This document shows positions 9,217 to 18,089 of a stretch of DNA of 37,821 bases, one piece after another. Each line of letters starts with the position of its first letter. Within the stretch, counting starts at the first letter, position 1. A program made the translations under genes and the position numbers. The notes below the pieces were generated by a model. The model worked only from the letters and a program-made list of their open reading frames with translations, was not told the DNA's origin and did no database searches. The stretch is from Gammaproteobacteria bacterium (lineage in GTDB: Bacteria; Pseudomonadota; Gammaproteobacteria; Steroidobacterales; Woeseiaceae), in the NCBI GenBank assembly GCA_009937445.1, contig JAACFM010000021.1, forward strand, positions 1 to 37,821, given 5' to 3'.

Positions 9217-10248
9217 TCACTGAGCGGACGATTGTTTGCCAACCGCAATTAACGCAAACAGCTCAAACAGCAGCTGTGCCGCGACGTGAGCGGTATTTGT
9301 GGTTGGATCGTACTGTGGGGCAACCTCTACTACGTCGCCGCCGATGATCTGCAGCCCCTTGAGCTCGCGCAGCATCATTTGCACCTGCAGCGGTGTCAGC
9401 CCGCCAACCTCAGGCGTGCCGGTACCCGGCGTGTACGCCGGATCAATGCCATCCACGTCAATCGTGACGTAGAACGGCTTGTCACCAACGACCTGTTTGG
9501 CCGAAGCCATTACGGAGTCGATTCCTCTGCGCTCGACGTCTTCGACATGTATCACCGTCATGCCCGATTCGTAGGAAAACTCCCCACTGAACTCTGAGGA
9601 TCCGCGAATGCCGATTTGCACGCAGCGATCCGGGTCCAGTACGCCCGCGAGAACCGCCTGGCGAAATGGGCCACCGTGATGAAATTTTTCGCCTTCGTAA
9701 GCGCCGCCCGTATCCATGTGCGCATCGATGTGCACCATGCCCACCGCTTCGTTCTCACCCAGTGCTTTGAGTATCGGATAGGTAACAGAGTGGTCGCCAC
9801 CAACGCTGAGGGGAATGACGCGAGCTGCGACAACGCCGCGGAAATACTCCTCTATGTCCGCCAGGCTATCGGTCAGGCTGAAGCGCGAACGCATCGGCAC
9901 GTCGCCCACATCCGCCGCGTTCAGGACACCTCGTGGAACTTCATCCAGCGCGTGGCTGTAAGGCCCGATTCGTTCAATCGTCCGCACAGCGCGGGGCCCG
10001 AATCGCGCACCGCTGCGATTGGTAACGCCGAGGTCCATCGGGATTCCAATGAGTGCTACATCGAGGCCCTCAAAGGTCTCGGCAAATGGAAGATCGAGAA
10101 ACGTTGGGATGCCCATGTACGGTTTCGTCGTCGAATGCGGCTGGTCTGCCAGCTTTTCGCCGACATGGCGAAAACGTGATGTCAGATACTCCGACCCGTC
10201 GGCGTCCGAGTACAGCTCGCGCAGCTTCTGCAGTTTCGCCTTATCCAC
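9217..10248 (-). CDS. Agmatinase/ureohydrolase family enzyme
   Basis: A 343-aa manganese-type ureohydrolase that cleaves a guanidino group to urea plus an amine. All metal ligands are readable: GGDHS (His153), DAHMD (Asp175, His177, Asp179) and DVDGIDP (Asp264, Asp266). The N-terminal extension of about 60 residues before GLDVALIGIPMD is longer than in E. coli SpeB and resembles guanidinobutyrase/guanidinopropionase-type members. Substrate is therefore open: agmatine to putrescine, or 4-guanidinobutyrate to 4-aminobutyrate. The start is GTG with GGAG five bases upstream. It diverges across 139 bp from a class III aminotransferase that could take the freed amino group, which supports a short catabolic route. 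Confidence 0.9.
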   Translation of the reverse strand: MDKAKLQKLRELYSDADGSEYLTSRFRHVGEKLADQPHSTTKPYMGIPTFLDLPFAETFEGLDVALIGIPMDLGVTNRSGARFGPRAVRTIERIGPYSHALDEVPRGVLNAADVGDVPMRSRFSLTDSLADIEEYFRGVVAARVIPLSVGGDHSVTYPILKALGENEAVGMVHIDAHMDTGGAYEGEKFHHGGPFRQAVLAGVLDPDRCVQIGIRGSSEFSGEFSYESGMTVIHVEDVERRGIDSVMASAKQVVGDKPFYVTIDVDGIDPAYTPGTGTPEVGGLTPLQVQMMLRELKGLQIIGGDVVEVAPQYDPTTNTAHVAAQLLFELFALIAVGKQSSAQ

Positions 10249-10387
10249 GGGTTCTCCAAGTCTGTTAAAGTCTCAATGAGCTTATTTAGCTAGCCGACAC
10301 GCGTCAATGTCTCATCTGCTCCATTTGAGAACCGCGGCAGCGATGATCTAATAGCAATCTGTCAATAACACCCTGAAGGCGATGCCC

Positions 10388-11800
10388 ATGAGTAGCAAAC
10401 CAGCCACCGACAATGCACATAACGAGTCCGCCGTCTGGGAACAGGATCGCAGACACGTATTGCATCCGTTCCAGCATTTTTCGAGCTTCAATGTAGACGG
10501 TTCGTTGGTGATCCAGAATGGCGAAGGATGCTACTTAAGTGACGACTCCGGAAAACGCTATTTTGATGCGATTGGTGGTATGTGGTGTACCAATATCGGT
10601 CTCGGCCGTCAGGAGATGGCGGACGCAATTGCAGCGCAGGTGACCGAAATGGCCTACGCCAATCCGTTTGTCGACATGACGAATGTACCGGCAGCCACGC
10701 TCGCAGCGAAACTCGCAGAGCTCGCCCCCGGTGATCTCAATCATGTTCTATTTAGCTGCGGCGGTTCGACCGCAAATGACCTGGCCTACCGCATCATTCG
10801 CATGTACCAGGGTGCTCGGGGCAAGCCGCAGAAACGCCATATCCTGTCTCGTCTCGACTCATATCATGGCTGCACCTATCTCGCCGCCTCCATTGGTGGG
10901 AAACCCTCAGACCGGGTCAGCGAATTTGACTACATTACGGACTGGATACACCACCTTTCCAGCCCGGATCTGTACAAAGCACCTAAACACATTAAGTCGG
11001 AGGCCGACCTGTGCGACTACCTCGTCGATGAGATGGAACAGAAAATTATCGAATTGGGCGCTGACAATATCGCGGCGTTCTACGCCGAACCCATACTGGG
11101 ATCCGGCGGCGTCATCGTTCCACCTGAGGGCTACAACAAACGGACCTGGGAACTCTGCCAAAAATACGACATTCTCTATGTCGCGGACGAGGTCGTCACA
11201 GCATTCGGCCGATTGGGCCACTGGTTTGTGTCAAAGGACGTATTCGACATACAGCCGGACATCATCACCTGCGCCAAGGGTCTGTCATCGGGTTATCTAC
11301 CGCTCGGCGCCACAATATTCTCCGACAAAATCTACGACGTCATGGCCAATGACGACGACCGCTTCTTCGCAGCAGGCCAGACCTATGCCGGTCATCCGGT
11401 CTCGTGTGCCGCTGCGCTAAAGAACATTGAGATCATGGAGCGTGAAAAACTCTTTGATAATGTCAATGCAGTCGGCCCTTACTTCGAAGAACAGTTGCGA
11501 ACGCTGCTCGACCTGCCAAACGTCGGCGACGTTCGTGGCACAAAATTCATGATGTGCGTAGTTAATGTTCGCAACAAGGAAACCCGGGAGTTCTTCCCCG
11601 CCGAGGTCAATATCAGCAAACGCATTTCGAATCACTGCGAGGAACTCGGCCTGATTGTTCGTCCAATCATGGACCTCAACGTCATGTCGCCGCCGCTAAC
11701 GATGACTCGTGACGATGTTGATTTCGTGGTCGCAACGCTTCGCAAAGCGATCGAACTAACAATGGATGACCTTGAACGTGAGGGCGTGCTGCAGACTTAG
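10388..11800 (+). CDS. Class III PLP-dependent aminotransferase (omega-amine/amino acid type)
   Basis: About 470 aa, fold-type I aminotransferase family. The Schiff-base lysine is in ITCAKGLSSGYLPLGA (Lys297 counting from 10388); the PLP-binding Asp is in YVADEVVTAFGRLG; the phosphate-cup motif reads SCGGSTAND, with Thr where most relatives have Glu. Relatives transfer the amino group of putrescine, 4-aminobutyrate or beta-alanine to pyruvate. The ATG at 10388 is preferred over 10382 because GAAGG ends eight bases before it and only two before the other. It diverges from the agmatinase-like gene, and likely uses its product (putrescine or 4-aminobutyrate). The substrate call is inference from context. 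Confidence 0.88.
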   Translation: MSSKPATDNAHNESAVWEQDRRHVLHPFQHFSSFNVDGSLVIQNGEGCYLSDDSGKRYFDAIGGMWCTNIGLGRQEMADAIAAQVTEMAYANPFVDMTNVPAATLAAKLAELAPGDLNHVLFSCGGSTANDLAYRIIRMYQGARGKPQKRHILSRLDSYHGCTYLAASIGGKPSDRVSEFDYITDWIHHLSSPDLYKAPKHIKSEADLCDYLVDEMEQKIIELGADNIAAFYAEPILGSGGVIVPPEGYNKRTWELCQKYDILYVADEVVTAFGRLGHWFVSKDVFDIQPDIITCAKGLSSGYLPLGATIFSDKIYDVMANDDDRFFAAGQTYAGHPVSCAAALKNIEIMEREKLFDNVNAVGPYFEEQLRTLLDLPNVGDVRGTKFMMCVVNVRNKETREFFPAEVNISKRISNHCEELGLIVRPIMDLNVMSPPLTMTRDDVDFVVATLRKAIELTMDDLEREGVLQT

Positions 11801-11817
11801 GCTCGTTTAGCTGTCCG

Positions 11818-13023
11818 TCAGGACGGCTTGGCGGCTACGGCTGCGGTAAACACAACGTCGGTCGAACTGTTGAGTGCAGTTTCGGCTGAGTCCTGCAGAA
11901 TACTGATAACAAAACCGACCGCGACGACCTGCATTGCTATGTCGTTGGAGATTCCGAACAGACTACAGCTCAGTGGTATCAATAGCAGTGATCCTCCAGC
12001 AACACCCGATGCACCGCAAGCCGACAAGGCCGCAACGACACTCAGCAACAGCGCTGTTGGCAAATCAATTTGTATACCGAGGGTGTGCGCTGCAGCAAGC
12101 GTCAGGACCGTGATCGTGATTGCCGCACCGCCCATGTTGATGGTTGCACCCAGCGGAATCGAAACAGCGTAGGTGTCCTTCTCGAGATCGAGCCGTTCAC
12201 ACAAGGCCAGATTCACCGGGATGTTTGCGGCAGAACTGCGCGTAAAAAATGCCGTAACACCGCTTTCGCGTAATGCTGTGAACACCAGCGGATACGGGTT
12301 GCGACGCGTTTTCACCCAGACGATTAGCGGGTTAACCAGTAGTGCCATGGCCAGCATGCAGCCGAGCAATACGGTCAGGATTCGGGCATAGCCGCCAAGA
12401 ACGGAAAGCCCGGACTCCGCCAGGTTTCCGGCAACCAGACCAAAGATTCCTATAGGCGCAAGCCTGATGACGATGCGCACGATCTGCGTGACCGCTTCGG
12501 CCAGGTCAGCAAGCGCCTGGCGTGTCGCATCGGCCGCGTGATGAAGAAAAATACCAAGCAACACGCCCCACACCAAAATGCCAATAAAGTTGCCCGTCAA
12601 TATCGCGTTGACCGGATTATCGACGAGCTTGTTGAGCAGCGCTCCCAGTACCTCGGCAATGCCTTGTGGTGCGCTGGCGCTGACCTCGGTGACCTGCAGT
12701 GCGAGAGTGGTCGGGAACAGCGTACTAACGGTGACCGCCAGCAATGCCGCGGCGACGGTACCGACCAGGTACATGATGACGATAGGACGCATTTGTGCCG
12801 TATGACTGGCCTTTCGATTGGCTATCGCAGCGGCGACGAGAACCAGGACAAGTATCGGTGCGACGGCTTTTAATGCGGAAACGAACAGGCCACCGAGCAG
12901 CATCGATGACTTGGCTGCTCCCGGAGACACCTGAGACAGAACGACACCGGCAACGATACCCACGGCGATTTGCAGCACAAGGCTGCCCGAAGTGATCCTC
13001 TGGATCAGGGATTGGGTACTCAT
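11818..13023 (-). CDS. sstT: Sodium:serine/threonine symporter SstT
   Basis: A 401-aa integral membrane protein of the dicarboxylate/amino acid:cation symporter family, importing serine and threonine with Na+. Hydrophobic segments run the whole length. Family hallmarks include [18 protein letters not shown] (serine-rich re-entrant loop, about 260-277), [15 protein letters not shown] (about 289-303) and the late segment [18 protein letters not shown]. Length matches SstT of other gammaproteobacteria. It is convergent with the aminotransferase gene (17 bp between stops) and appears to be a single-gene unit. ATG start at 13023. Confidence 0.93.
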   Translation of the reverse strand: MSTQSLIQRITSGSLVLQIAVGIVAGVVLSQVSPGAAKSSMLLGGLFVSALKAVAPILVLVLVAAAIANRKASHTAQMRPIVIMYLVGTVAAALLAVTVSTLFPTTLALQVTEVSASAPQGIAEVLGALLNKLVDNPVNAILTGNFIGILVWGVLLGIFLHHAADATRQALADLAEAVTQIVRIVIRLAPIGIFGLVAGNLAESGLSVLGGYARILTVLLGCMLAMALLVNPLIVWVKTRRNPYPLVFTALRESGVTAFFTRSSAANIPVNLALCERLDLEKDTYAVSIPLGATINMGGAAITITVLTLAAAHTLGIQIDLPTALLLSVVAALSACGASGVAGGSLLLIPLSCSLFGISNDIAMQVVAVGFVISILQDSAETALNSSTDVVFTAAVAAKPS

Positions 13024-13188
13024 TAATTTACGGCCTTGTCGCTGCGAAAAAGCAGGGTTTCAAGCGCTGTGAGATAATCTTGTATCCAGGACATGTTCGA
13101 GCAACCCCCAAATCGAGCAAGTTTGTGCAAGCGGACTGCGCGCCGCACAAGACATGATATTTATTCACCCTACAGTTAAGGCTGACCT

Positions 13189-14094
13189 ATGCGAGCGTTG
13201 ATTACAATCCTGACAGTAAGCATTTTATCTGCCACGGCCTGGGCCGATCTGGACAGCCTGCGTAGCGAGGCCAATATCGCCGCAGCCGCCGGCGAACCCG
13301 AAGTGGCAGCGAACAAACTGCGGCAAATCCTCGAACTCAGTCCTGATGACGGTGCCACGCACTATCAAATCGCCACCCTCTTGATGGATAACGACGGCGA
13401 TATGCATGAGGCCGTTCAACACTTTGTACGCGCGCGCGAACTGGAGTTCCAGCCTTTGGGTGTGGCTTATCGGCTTTCCAGATTGTATGCCCGCACCGGC
13501 AGGAGTAATGCGGCCCTTGAGCAACTGGAGATCATGGCCCGTGGAGGCTTTGGCCTCCTCAATTTAATAGAGGGGCAGACCGACTATGACAGCATCACTG
13601 CCAATCCTCGCTTTGTCGCTGCGCTGGAAACCATTCGTGGCGCTCGATTTCCATGCGCCGTCGATGAACGCCACAGGGCATTCGACTTCTGGATTGGCGA
13701 ATGGACCGTCAAACAGAGCGGTCAGGTTGCTGGTTCCAGCAGTGTTCAGCCCATCCTTGGTCATTGCACAATCTTCGAACAGTGGGAAAGTGCCAGCGGC
13801 ACCCTCGGCAAGAGCTTCAACTACTACGACCCTGGCCAGGACCACTGGCGTCAGATCTGGATTAGCGACAGCGGTTCTTTCATCGAATTCACGGGCGAGG
13901 CGCGCGACGGTGGCATCTTCTATACCGCGCAGACCATCGACCCGGCCGATGGCAGCGTGACCCATCACAAGTTCGAATTCACAGTGATCGGCGAAAACGG
14001 CGTTCGACAGTACTGGGAAACGTCCACTGACGGCGGCGAGACCTGGCAGTCCATCTGGGATGGCCGTTACGAGCCGCGAACAGACAGCGAGTAG
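13189..14094 (+). CDS. Secreted TPR protein with C-terminal DUF1579-like domain
   Basis: A 301-aa protein with a signal peptide (MRALITILTVSILSATAWA). Residues about 22-120 contain TPR-like helical repeats (EPEVAANKLRQILELSPDDG; AVQHFVRARELEFQPLGVA). Residues about 155-298 form a beta-rich domain starting RAFDFWIGEWTV, matching the opening of DUF1579-type domains (FDFW-GEW), with NYYDPGQDHWRQIWI and a closing STDGGETWQSIWDGRY. The function is unknown; the domain is usually found in secreted proteins and may bind a hydrophobic ligand, which is inference. Start has AAGG seven bases upstream. Its stop is two bases from the end of the opposing DUF3570 remnant. Confidence 0.75.
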   Translation: MRALITILTVSILSATAWADLDSLRSEANIAAAAGEPEVAANKLRQILELSPDDGATHYQIATLLMDNDGDMHEAVQHFVRARELEFQPLGVAYRLSRLYARTGRSNAALEQLEIMARGGFGLLNLIEGQTDYDSITANPRFVAALETIRGARFPCAVDERHRAFDFWIGEWTVKQSGQVAGSSSVQPILGHCTIFEQWESASGTLGKSFNYYDPGQDHWRQIWISDSGSFIEFTGEARDGGIFYTAQTIDPADGSVTHHKFEFTVIGENGVRQYWETSTDGGETWQSIWDGRYEPRTDSE

Positions 14095-14095
14095 C

Positions 14096-14338
14096 TTAAC
14101 CTCCGAAGCGGTAACTGAACTGGAAAATGATCGCGTTGAGATCCGGGTATTGAACCTGCCCGACCTGATTTCCAAACAGCTTTTCCGCCGGAATACTGCC
14201 ACTCTGCTGATAAAACTCCAGTCGCGCGCTCATTTCATTACCGCGCATCGTTGTCCATCCGTACTTCAGTCCGGCAGTGATGGCATCGAAGGATTCCTGC
14301 GCCAAACCGCTCTTACGAGTACTACAGAGGCCGGGAGG
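14096..14338 (-). pseudogene. C-terminal remnant of a DUF3570 outer-membrane protein
   Basis: The open frame encodes about 75 residues, including ITAGLKYGWTTMRGNEMSAR, RLEFYQQSGSIPAEK and VQYPDLNAIIFQFSYRFGG before the stop. This looks like the end of a DUF3570 beta-barrel protein (normally several hundred residues): alternating beta strands, a YPDL-x-AI motif and a terminal aromatic-containing strand. No start codon with an SD and no signal peptide precede it; the frame runs into a stop at 14351-14353, inside the neighbouring gene. I read it as the 3' stub of a gene whose front was deleted. The family match is from memory of motifs, not a search. Confidence 0.5.
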
Positions 14339-14346
14339 CCAGTTGA

Positions 14347-14995
14347 ATGTTCAGACCAATAATTCATAGCCTATTCATGCTCGTCGTCACAATCTCACTC
14401 GCTGCAGCTATGACGGCTGAGGCGGCGACGTTCGATGAGACACTCCTGAGCGTTGAGAATCGATGGGCGAAAGCGGCCTGTAAGACCGTCGGTCAACAGC
14501 AGGGGAGAGACTTAAAAAAACCTCCTGACAGACGTTCGTATTCTGCACGAGAAGTACCCCAACCGACCGGAGGCTGCGGCATGGCACGGAATCATCGCGC
14601 GGTCCTATCTGGACGTTAAGGGCTCAATGAGCATTGCCAGAGAAGCTCGCGACGCGTTGCTGCGCGCCGAGTCGGTGGACCCTCTGGTACTTGGTGGGCT
14701 CGTCTACGCGAATCTTGGTGCCCTGTACTCCAAAGCTCCTTCGCGTTTTGGCGGATTTGGCAATAAAACAAAAGGGATTGGTTACCTGTGGAAGGCCATT
14801 GTTGTCGATCCCGAGGGTATTGATGCGAACTATCTGTATGCGCAGGCCCTGCTGGCCGAAAAGGATTACGTTGCCGCGCGCGAGGCACTGACCCGGGCGA
14901 TGGACGCACCGGCCCGGCCCGATCATCCGGAAGCCGATTTCGCGCGAAAACTGGAGGTCGAAAACCTTCTGGCTAGTCTGGAGCAGAAACTCTGA
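14347..14995 (+). pseudogene. Secreted TPR-type protein (TatT-like), frameshifted at an A7 run
   Basis: Starts at ATG 14347 with GGGAGG eight bases upstream and a signal peptide (SLAAAMTAEA). The frame holds FDETLLSVENRWAKA up to about 14520, then breaks: after GAC TTA the seven-A run at 14514-14520 shifts reading. Dropping one A continues LLTDVRILHEKYPNRPEAAA, AWHGIIARSYLDVKG, then LGALYSKAPSRFGGFGNKT, GIDANYLYAQALLAEKDY and the stop at 14993-14995. The restored product, about 215 aa, resembles small periplasmic TPR proteins of the TRAP-transporter TatT component type. It is a pseudogene, a sequencing error in a homopolymer, or a slippage-read gene; the sequence alone cannot decide. It overlaps the opposing gene end by 23 bp. 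Confidence 0.7.
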
Positions 14996-16592
14996 GCCCT
15001 TCTTCACGTTGACAGACAGCCCGAAAATACTGCAGCAACAGATTGTCGCTGCACAGTCGATGAGCGTAGTCGAGTTCAAACCGCCCACCTTTCGCACGGA
15101 GAATCTTGCGCGCTGTTCTTTTTGTAGATTGTGACCAGGAGTCCGGCTCACAGGCTGCAATAAATGGAGCCATCGCCCGCAAGGACCTCCGTTCGTTCGA
15201 TGTCCACGAGTTAAGAGACCGTATGTGCAGATCTCGCGCGACATTGTTCGTCAGCAAATCAACCGCCTCCTTGCGCGTTGCACTCGCAGTCCGGCCAATC
15301 TCTCTGGTCGCCAGTTTCGACAACGTTGGCAACCACCCTTCATCAAAGAAATCGCTTCGTCTCGCTCCAGACAGCGTCAGGTGCATGTCGCCGTTGGCCA
15401 GTTTTCTGAGAGTCTGCCGTCCACTTCTGTAGGCTTTGTTGTGGCGTTTTTTCGCGAGCTCGGAAATAGCCAGTTGGCGAATCTCCCGGCTTACGGGTCG
15501 ATACCCGAGGTGATAATAAAACCAGAATGCCCCACTCTGCAGCGCCTCACTGTTGTCGTGCCCCAACTGGTACGAATTCGCAACGAAACGAGTACAGCCA
15601 ACCAGCGAATGATAGACACGCATGACCTGCACCCACAGGTAGGCCGCTTCGCTGCCGCGATAGTCATCGAAAATATTTATTCCCGTATTAACCTGTTTGA
15701 ACAACAGGCTGGCACCACCGTAGCCAACCGGTACCCCATTGGAGAGAATAAGGTAACCCATCGTGCACTCGAGCGGGAAACGATGGGCTGCCTGCAAGCC
15801 GAAAACGGCAATGGCAACACCTTCACCAACATCGGCCAGGTAAACCTCTTCAGGATTCGCAAAATTAAAGTGGTAGGTCTCGCGATGCCGCGCCGCAAGC
15901 GAGGCCATCGCGACGTTGATCATCCTTGCGCCATCGCGTTTCGGCAGTCTGGGAATGGAGCCGAGAGCTTGCTCGATTTCTTTCCTTGTATTTCCGGGTC
16001 GCGATCGAAACCCCCTTTCTCGGGCCACAATCGGGGCTAGCGGAAAGATATTCCTGGATATGGAGAATCGACTTTTGGCCAAATCCCAGACCAGCGGCAC
16101 CTCCGCCGCGTCATAAAGTTCACGCCAGACCACCTCGAATTTCTTGTGACGCAACTGCGCCATCAACCAGTCGAAGTCCGTTCCCTCATAGCCGCTTGCA
16201 GCCAGCGCCACCCACTCTCGGGTATCGACATAACCGCTATCAAAATACTCATCCTCGGAGGGCTGCAGAATCTGTCTGAGCAGGTTGTCGAGTGATTCAC
16301 AGTCGCTTAGTTCGACCCAGTCGATAGCGACCGAACCCGGCGACGTTGTCGCCAGCCACCTTGCGACGTCGAATGAAAAACAATAGTGAATCCTGGTCCC
16401 GGCGATTCCTGATTCATCGAGTTTTGCCTTTTGTTTTTTCGGCAAGCCCTCGATTCCCGTCTCGAAACGAGCCAGTTCACGATGCGCTTTTTTCTGCTCC
16501 TCGAGAGATGCCGGGAAGGCACGTGCGAAACACGCGTCGTGGTGCTGGCGTTTAAGCAGGGATGCCCTATTGTGATCCCGAGTCGCAGTCAT
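14973..16592 (-). CDS. Uncharacterised 539-aa protein with GNAT-like segment, coupled to nhaD
   Basis: I do not recognise a named family. The ATG at 16592 lies five bases after the nhaD stop (TAA-ATGGT-ATG), so translation is probably coupled; longer in-frame starts would lie inside nhaD. The N-terminal third is charged and helical (SLEEQKKAHRELARFETG). The centre holds RETYHFNFANPEEVYLADVG, GYLILSNGVPVGYGGASLLF, then NIFDDYRGSEAAYLWVQVMR and SEALQSGAFWFYYHLGYRPV. These four pieces have the order and spacing of an acetyltransferase (GNAT) fold: beta hairpin with 'xGxPVGYG', acceptor helix, and an 'FYxxLGYRPV' end. The C-terminal part is helical and Arg-rich. Function unknown. Soluble by composition. 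Confidence 0.7.
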   Translation of the reverse strand: MTATRDHNRASLLKRQHHDACFARAFPASLEEQKKAHRELARFETGIEGLPKKQKAKLDESGIAGTRIHYCFSFDVARWLATTSPGSVAIDWVELSDCESLDNLLRQILQPSEDEYFDSGYVDTREWVALAASGYEGTDFDWLMAQLRHKKFEVVWRELYDAAEVPLVWDLAKSRFSISRNIFPLAPIVARERGFRSRPGNTRKEIEQALGSIPRLPKRDGARMINVAMASLAARHRETYHFNFANPEEVYLADVGEGVAIAVFGLQAAHRFPLECTMGYLILSNGVPVGYGGASLLFKQVNTGINIFDDYRGSEAAYLWVQVMRVYHSLVGCTRFVANSYQLGHDNSEALQSGAFWFYYHLGYRPVSREIRQLAISELAKKRHNKAYRSGRQTLRKLANGDMHLTLSGARRSDFFDEGWLPTLSKLATREIGRTASATRKEAVDLLTNNVARDLHIRSLNSWTSNERRSLRAMAPFIAACEPDSWSQSTKRTARKILRAKGGRFELDYAHRLCSDNLLLQYFRAVCQREEGLRVSAPD

Positions 16593-16597
16593 ACCAT

Positions 16598-17923
16598 TTA
16601 CAATCCGCGATTGATCAGAAGGTGCAGCCAGATACTCAAGCCGTAGCCCAATGCAATCGCCGGTGTCCAGCGAAGATGCGTGAAGAACGTGTACTGCCCT
16701 CTCGCCTGACCCATCAAGGCTATCCCTGCTGCTGATCCAATCGACAGGAGGCTGCCACCGACGCCCGCGGTCAGCGTGACCAGCAACCATTGCTGAGTAT
16801 TCATATCGGGATGCATTTCCAGCACCGCGACCATGACCGGTATGTTATCGACGATGGCGGACATGACACCGACCATGATGTTTGCGATTGTCGGCCCCAA
16901 CTGGCCGTACAGATAGGCCGATGTCTGGTCGAGATAACCGATAAAACCGAGGCCACCGACACACATGATCACACCGAAGAAGAACAGCAGTGTGTCCCAC
17001 TCCACTCTTGATACCTCACGAAACGTATCGAAAGGTGATGTATCACCAATCTCGCCGTAGTGTTTTCGGTCAAACGCCGTCACACTATGTGTTCTGCGCA
17101 GGTAATAACCAAAAAACTTGAGGCCAGCGAGCCCCGTCATCATGCCGAGGAACGGCGGCAAGTGAAGAAAATTGTGGAATGAAACGGCTGTCACAATGGT
17201 GCAGATAAACAGGATCATGATGCGCCGGGCACCGCGCTTCATTACGAGGGCATCCTCTGCTTCGGTGGCCGCCGGCTTGCTCGTCGGCACGGCCAGCGAC
17301 ATGATCATAGCTGGCACCAGAAAATTAACTACGCTCGGCAGGAAAAGTGCAAAAAATGTTCCGAAACTGATGATCCCGCGCTGCCAAACCATCAACGTTG
17401 TAATATCACCAAACGGGCTGAACGCGCCGCCAGCATTGGCCGCGACGACGATATTCACACAGGCGATGCCAATGAAGCGCGGATTGCCCTGGCCGATAGC
17501 CATAACCACCGCGCACATCACCAATGCGGTCGTCAGGTTATCGATCACCGGTGACAGGAAGAAACTCAAGATCCCGGTTATCCAGAACATCGTCCGGTAA
17601 TTGTAAGAGCGCTGCGTTAGCCAGGATCGCAGCGCCAGAAAAACGTTTCGCTCGCTCATGGCATTGACGTAGGTCATGGCGGCAAGCAAAAACAGGAACA
17701 ACTGGGCGAACTCGGTGAGGTAGTTGTGGACGGCCTCTTCGACGACATGCGGTTGTGATGAGTCGGCGTATTGATAGGCGATCAGGGCCCAGATAATCCC
17801 GGCCGCAAGCATGACGGGTTTTGACTTGCGAAGATGAGTGAACTCTTCGGTTATGACCAGACTATACGCGCCAACGAATAAGAGGATCGAGACGATGCCG
17901 ACCCAATGTGTGGTGAGGTCCAT
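16598..17923 (-). CDS. nhaD: Na+/H+ antiporter NhaD
   Basis: A 441-aa inner-membrane protein with about 11-13 hydrophobic segments, of the NhaD branch of the ion transporter superfamily, exchanging Na+ (or Li+) for H+ at high salt or alkaline pH. Readable family blocks: LSFFLSPVIDNLTTALVMC (about 119-137), AANAGGAFSPFGDITTLMVW (about 161-180), and the later matching half FIGYLDQTSAYLYGQLGP and IVDNIPVMVAVLEM followed by VGGSLLSIGSAAG. The ATG at 17923 is used; a TTG at 17938 would add five residues and neither has a strong SD. The next gene downstream is coupled to it. Upstream it diverges from the tyrosine phenol-lyase leader region. Confidence 0.93.
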   Translation of the reverse strand: MDLTTHWVGIVSILLFVGAYSLVITEEFTHLRKSKPVMLAAGIIWALIAYQYADSSQPHVVEEAVHNYLTEFAQLFLFLLAAMTYVNAMSERNVFLALRSWLTQRSYNYRTMFWITGILSFFLSPVIDNLTTALVMCAVVMAIGQGNPRFIGIACVNIVVAANAGGAFSPFGDITTLMVWQRGIISFGTFFALFLPSVVNFLVPAMIMSLAVPTSKPAATEAEDALVMKRGARRIMILFICTIVTAVSFHNFLHLPPFLGMMTGLAGLKFFGYYLRRTHSVTAFDRKHYGEIGDTSPFDTFREVSRVEWDTLLFFFGVIMCVGGLGFIGYLDQTSAYLYGQLGPTIANIMVGVMSAIVDNIPVMVAVLEMHPDMNTQQWLLVTLTAGVGGSLLSIGSAAGIALMGQARGQYTFFTHLRWTPAIALGYGLSIWLHLLINRGL

Positions 17924-18050
17924 CCGCACATCGTACAAGATCGGTCAGTCTGGTTCAGTGCTGTATTTCTACGTATGGGCAGGACCGGTCCCCTGGTCGT
18001 ATGGTTTGCGTGTACGGCCACTTGCTCGGCACCTGCCAGTGAGGGATGAA

Positions 18051-18089
18051 ATGCCACAAGGTTCCTTGTGGTGTTACTCAAAAAATTGA
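18051..18089 (+). CDS. Possible 12-residue leader peptide upstream of tyrosine phenol-lyase
   Basis: A tiny frame with a good GAGGG Shine-Dalgarno five bases before ATG encodes MPQGSLWCYSKN and stops 47 bases before the lyase start. It contains Trp and Tyr side by side with Cys, which would suit an amino-acid-sensing leader (compare TnaC of tryptophanase operons, which is longer and depends on Trp). Against it: it is very short, and an overlapping 19-codon frame also opens at 18046, although that one has no properly spaced SD. Treat as a hypothesis. Confidence 0.3.
   Translation: MPQGSLWCYSKN
18054..18071. promoter_or_regulatory. 8-bp inverted repeat in the tpl leader
   Basis: CCACAAGG-TT-CCTTGTGG is a perfect 8+8 bp dyad, 66 bp before the tpl start. 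It falls inside the possible leader peptide frame. It is not followed by a T-run, so it is not an intrinsic terminator. It does not resemble a TyrR box (TGTAAA-N6-TTTACA). It could be a protein operator or an RNA hairpin that controls leader translation. Confidence 0.45.

Noticed and set aside
9616..10179. 187-codon plus-strand open frame
   Set aside because: Antisense to the agmatinase-family gene with all metal-binding motifs intact.
13105..13160. TTGTGC/GCACAA inverted repeat with 16-bp spacing before the TPR/DUF1579-like gene
   Set aside because: Arms of only six bases and a long spacer; no terminator T-run and no positional link to promoter elements.
14060..14362. 100-codon plus-strand frame bridging two genes
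   Set aside because: Overlaps the end of the DUF1579-like gene and is antisense to the DUF3570 remnant; no SD and no domain-like sequence.
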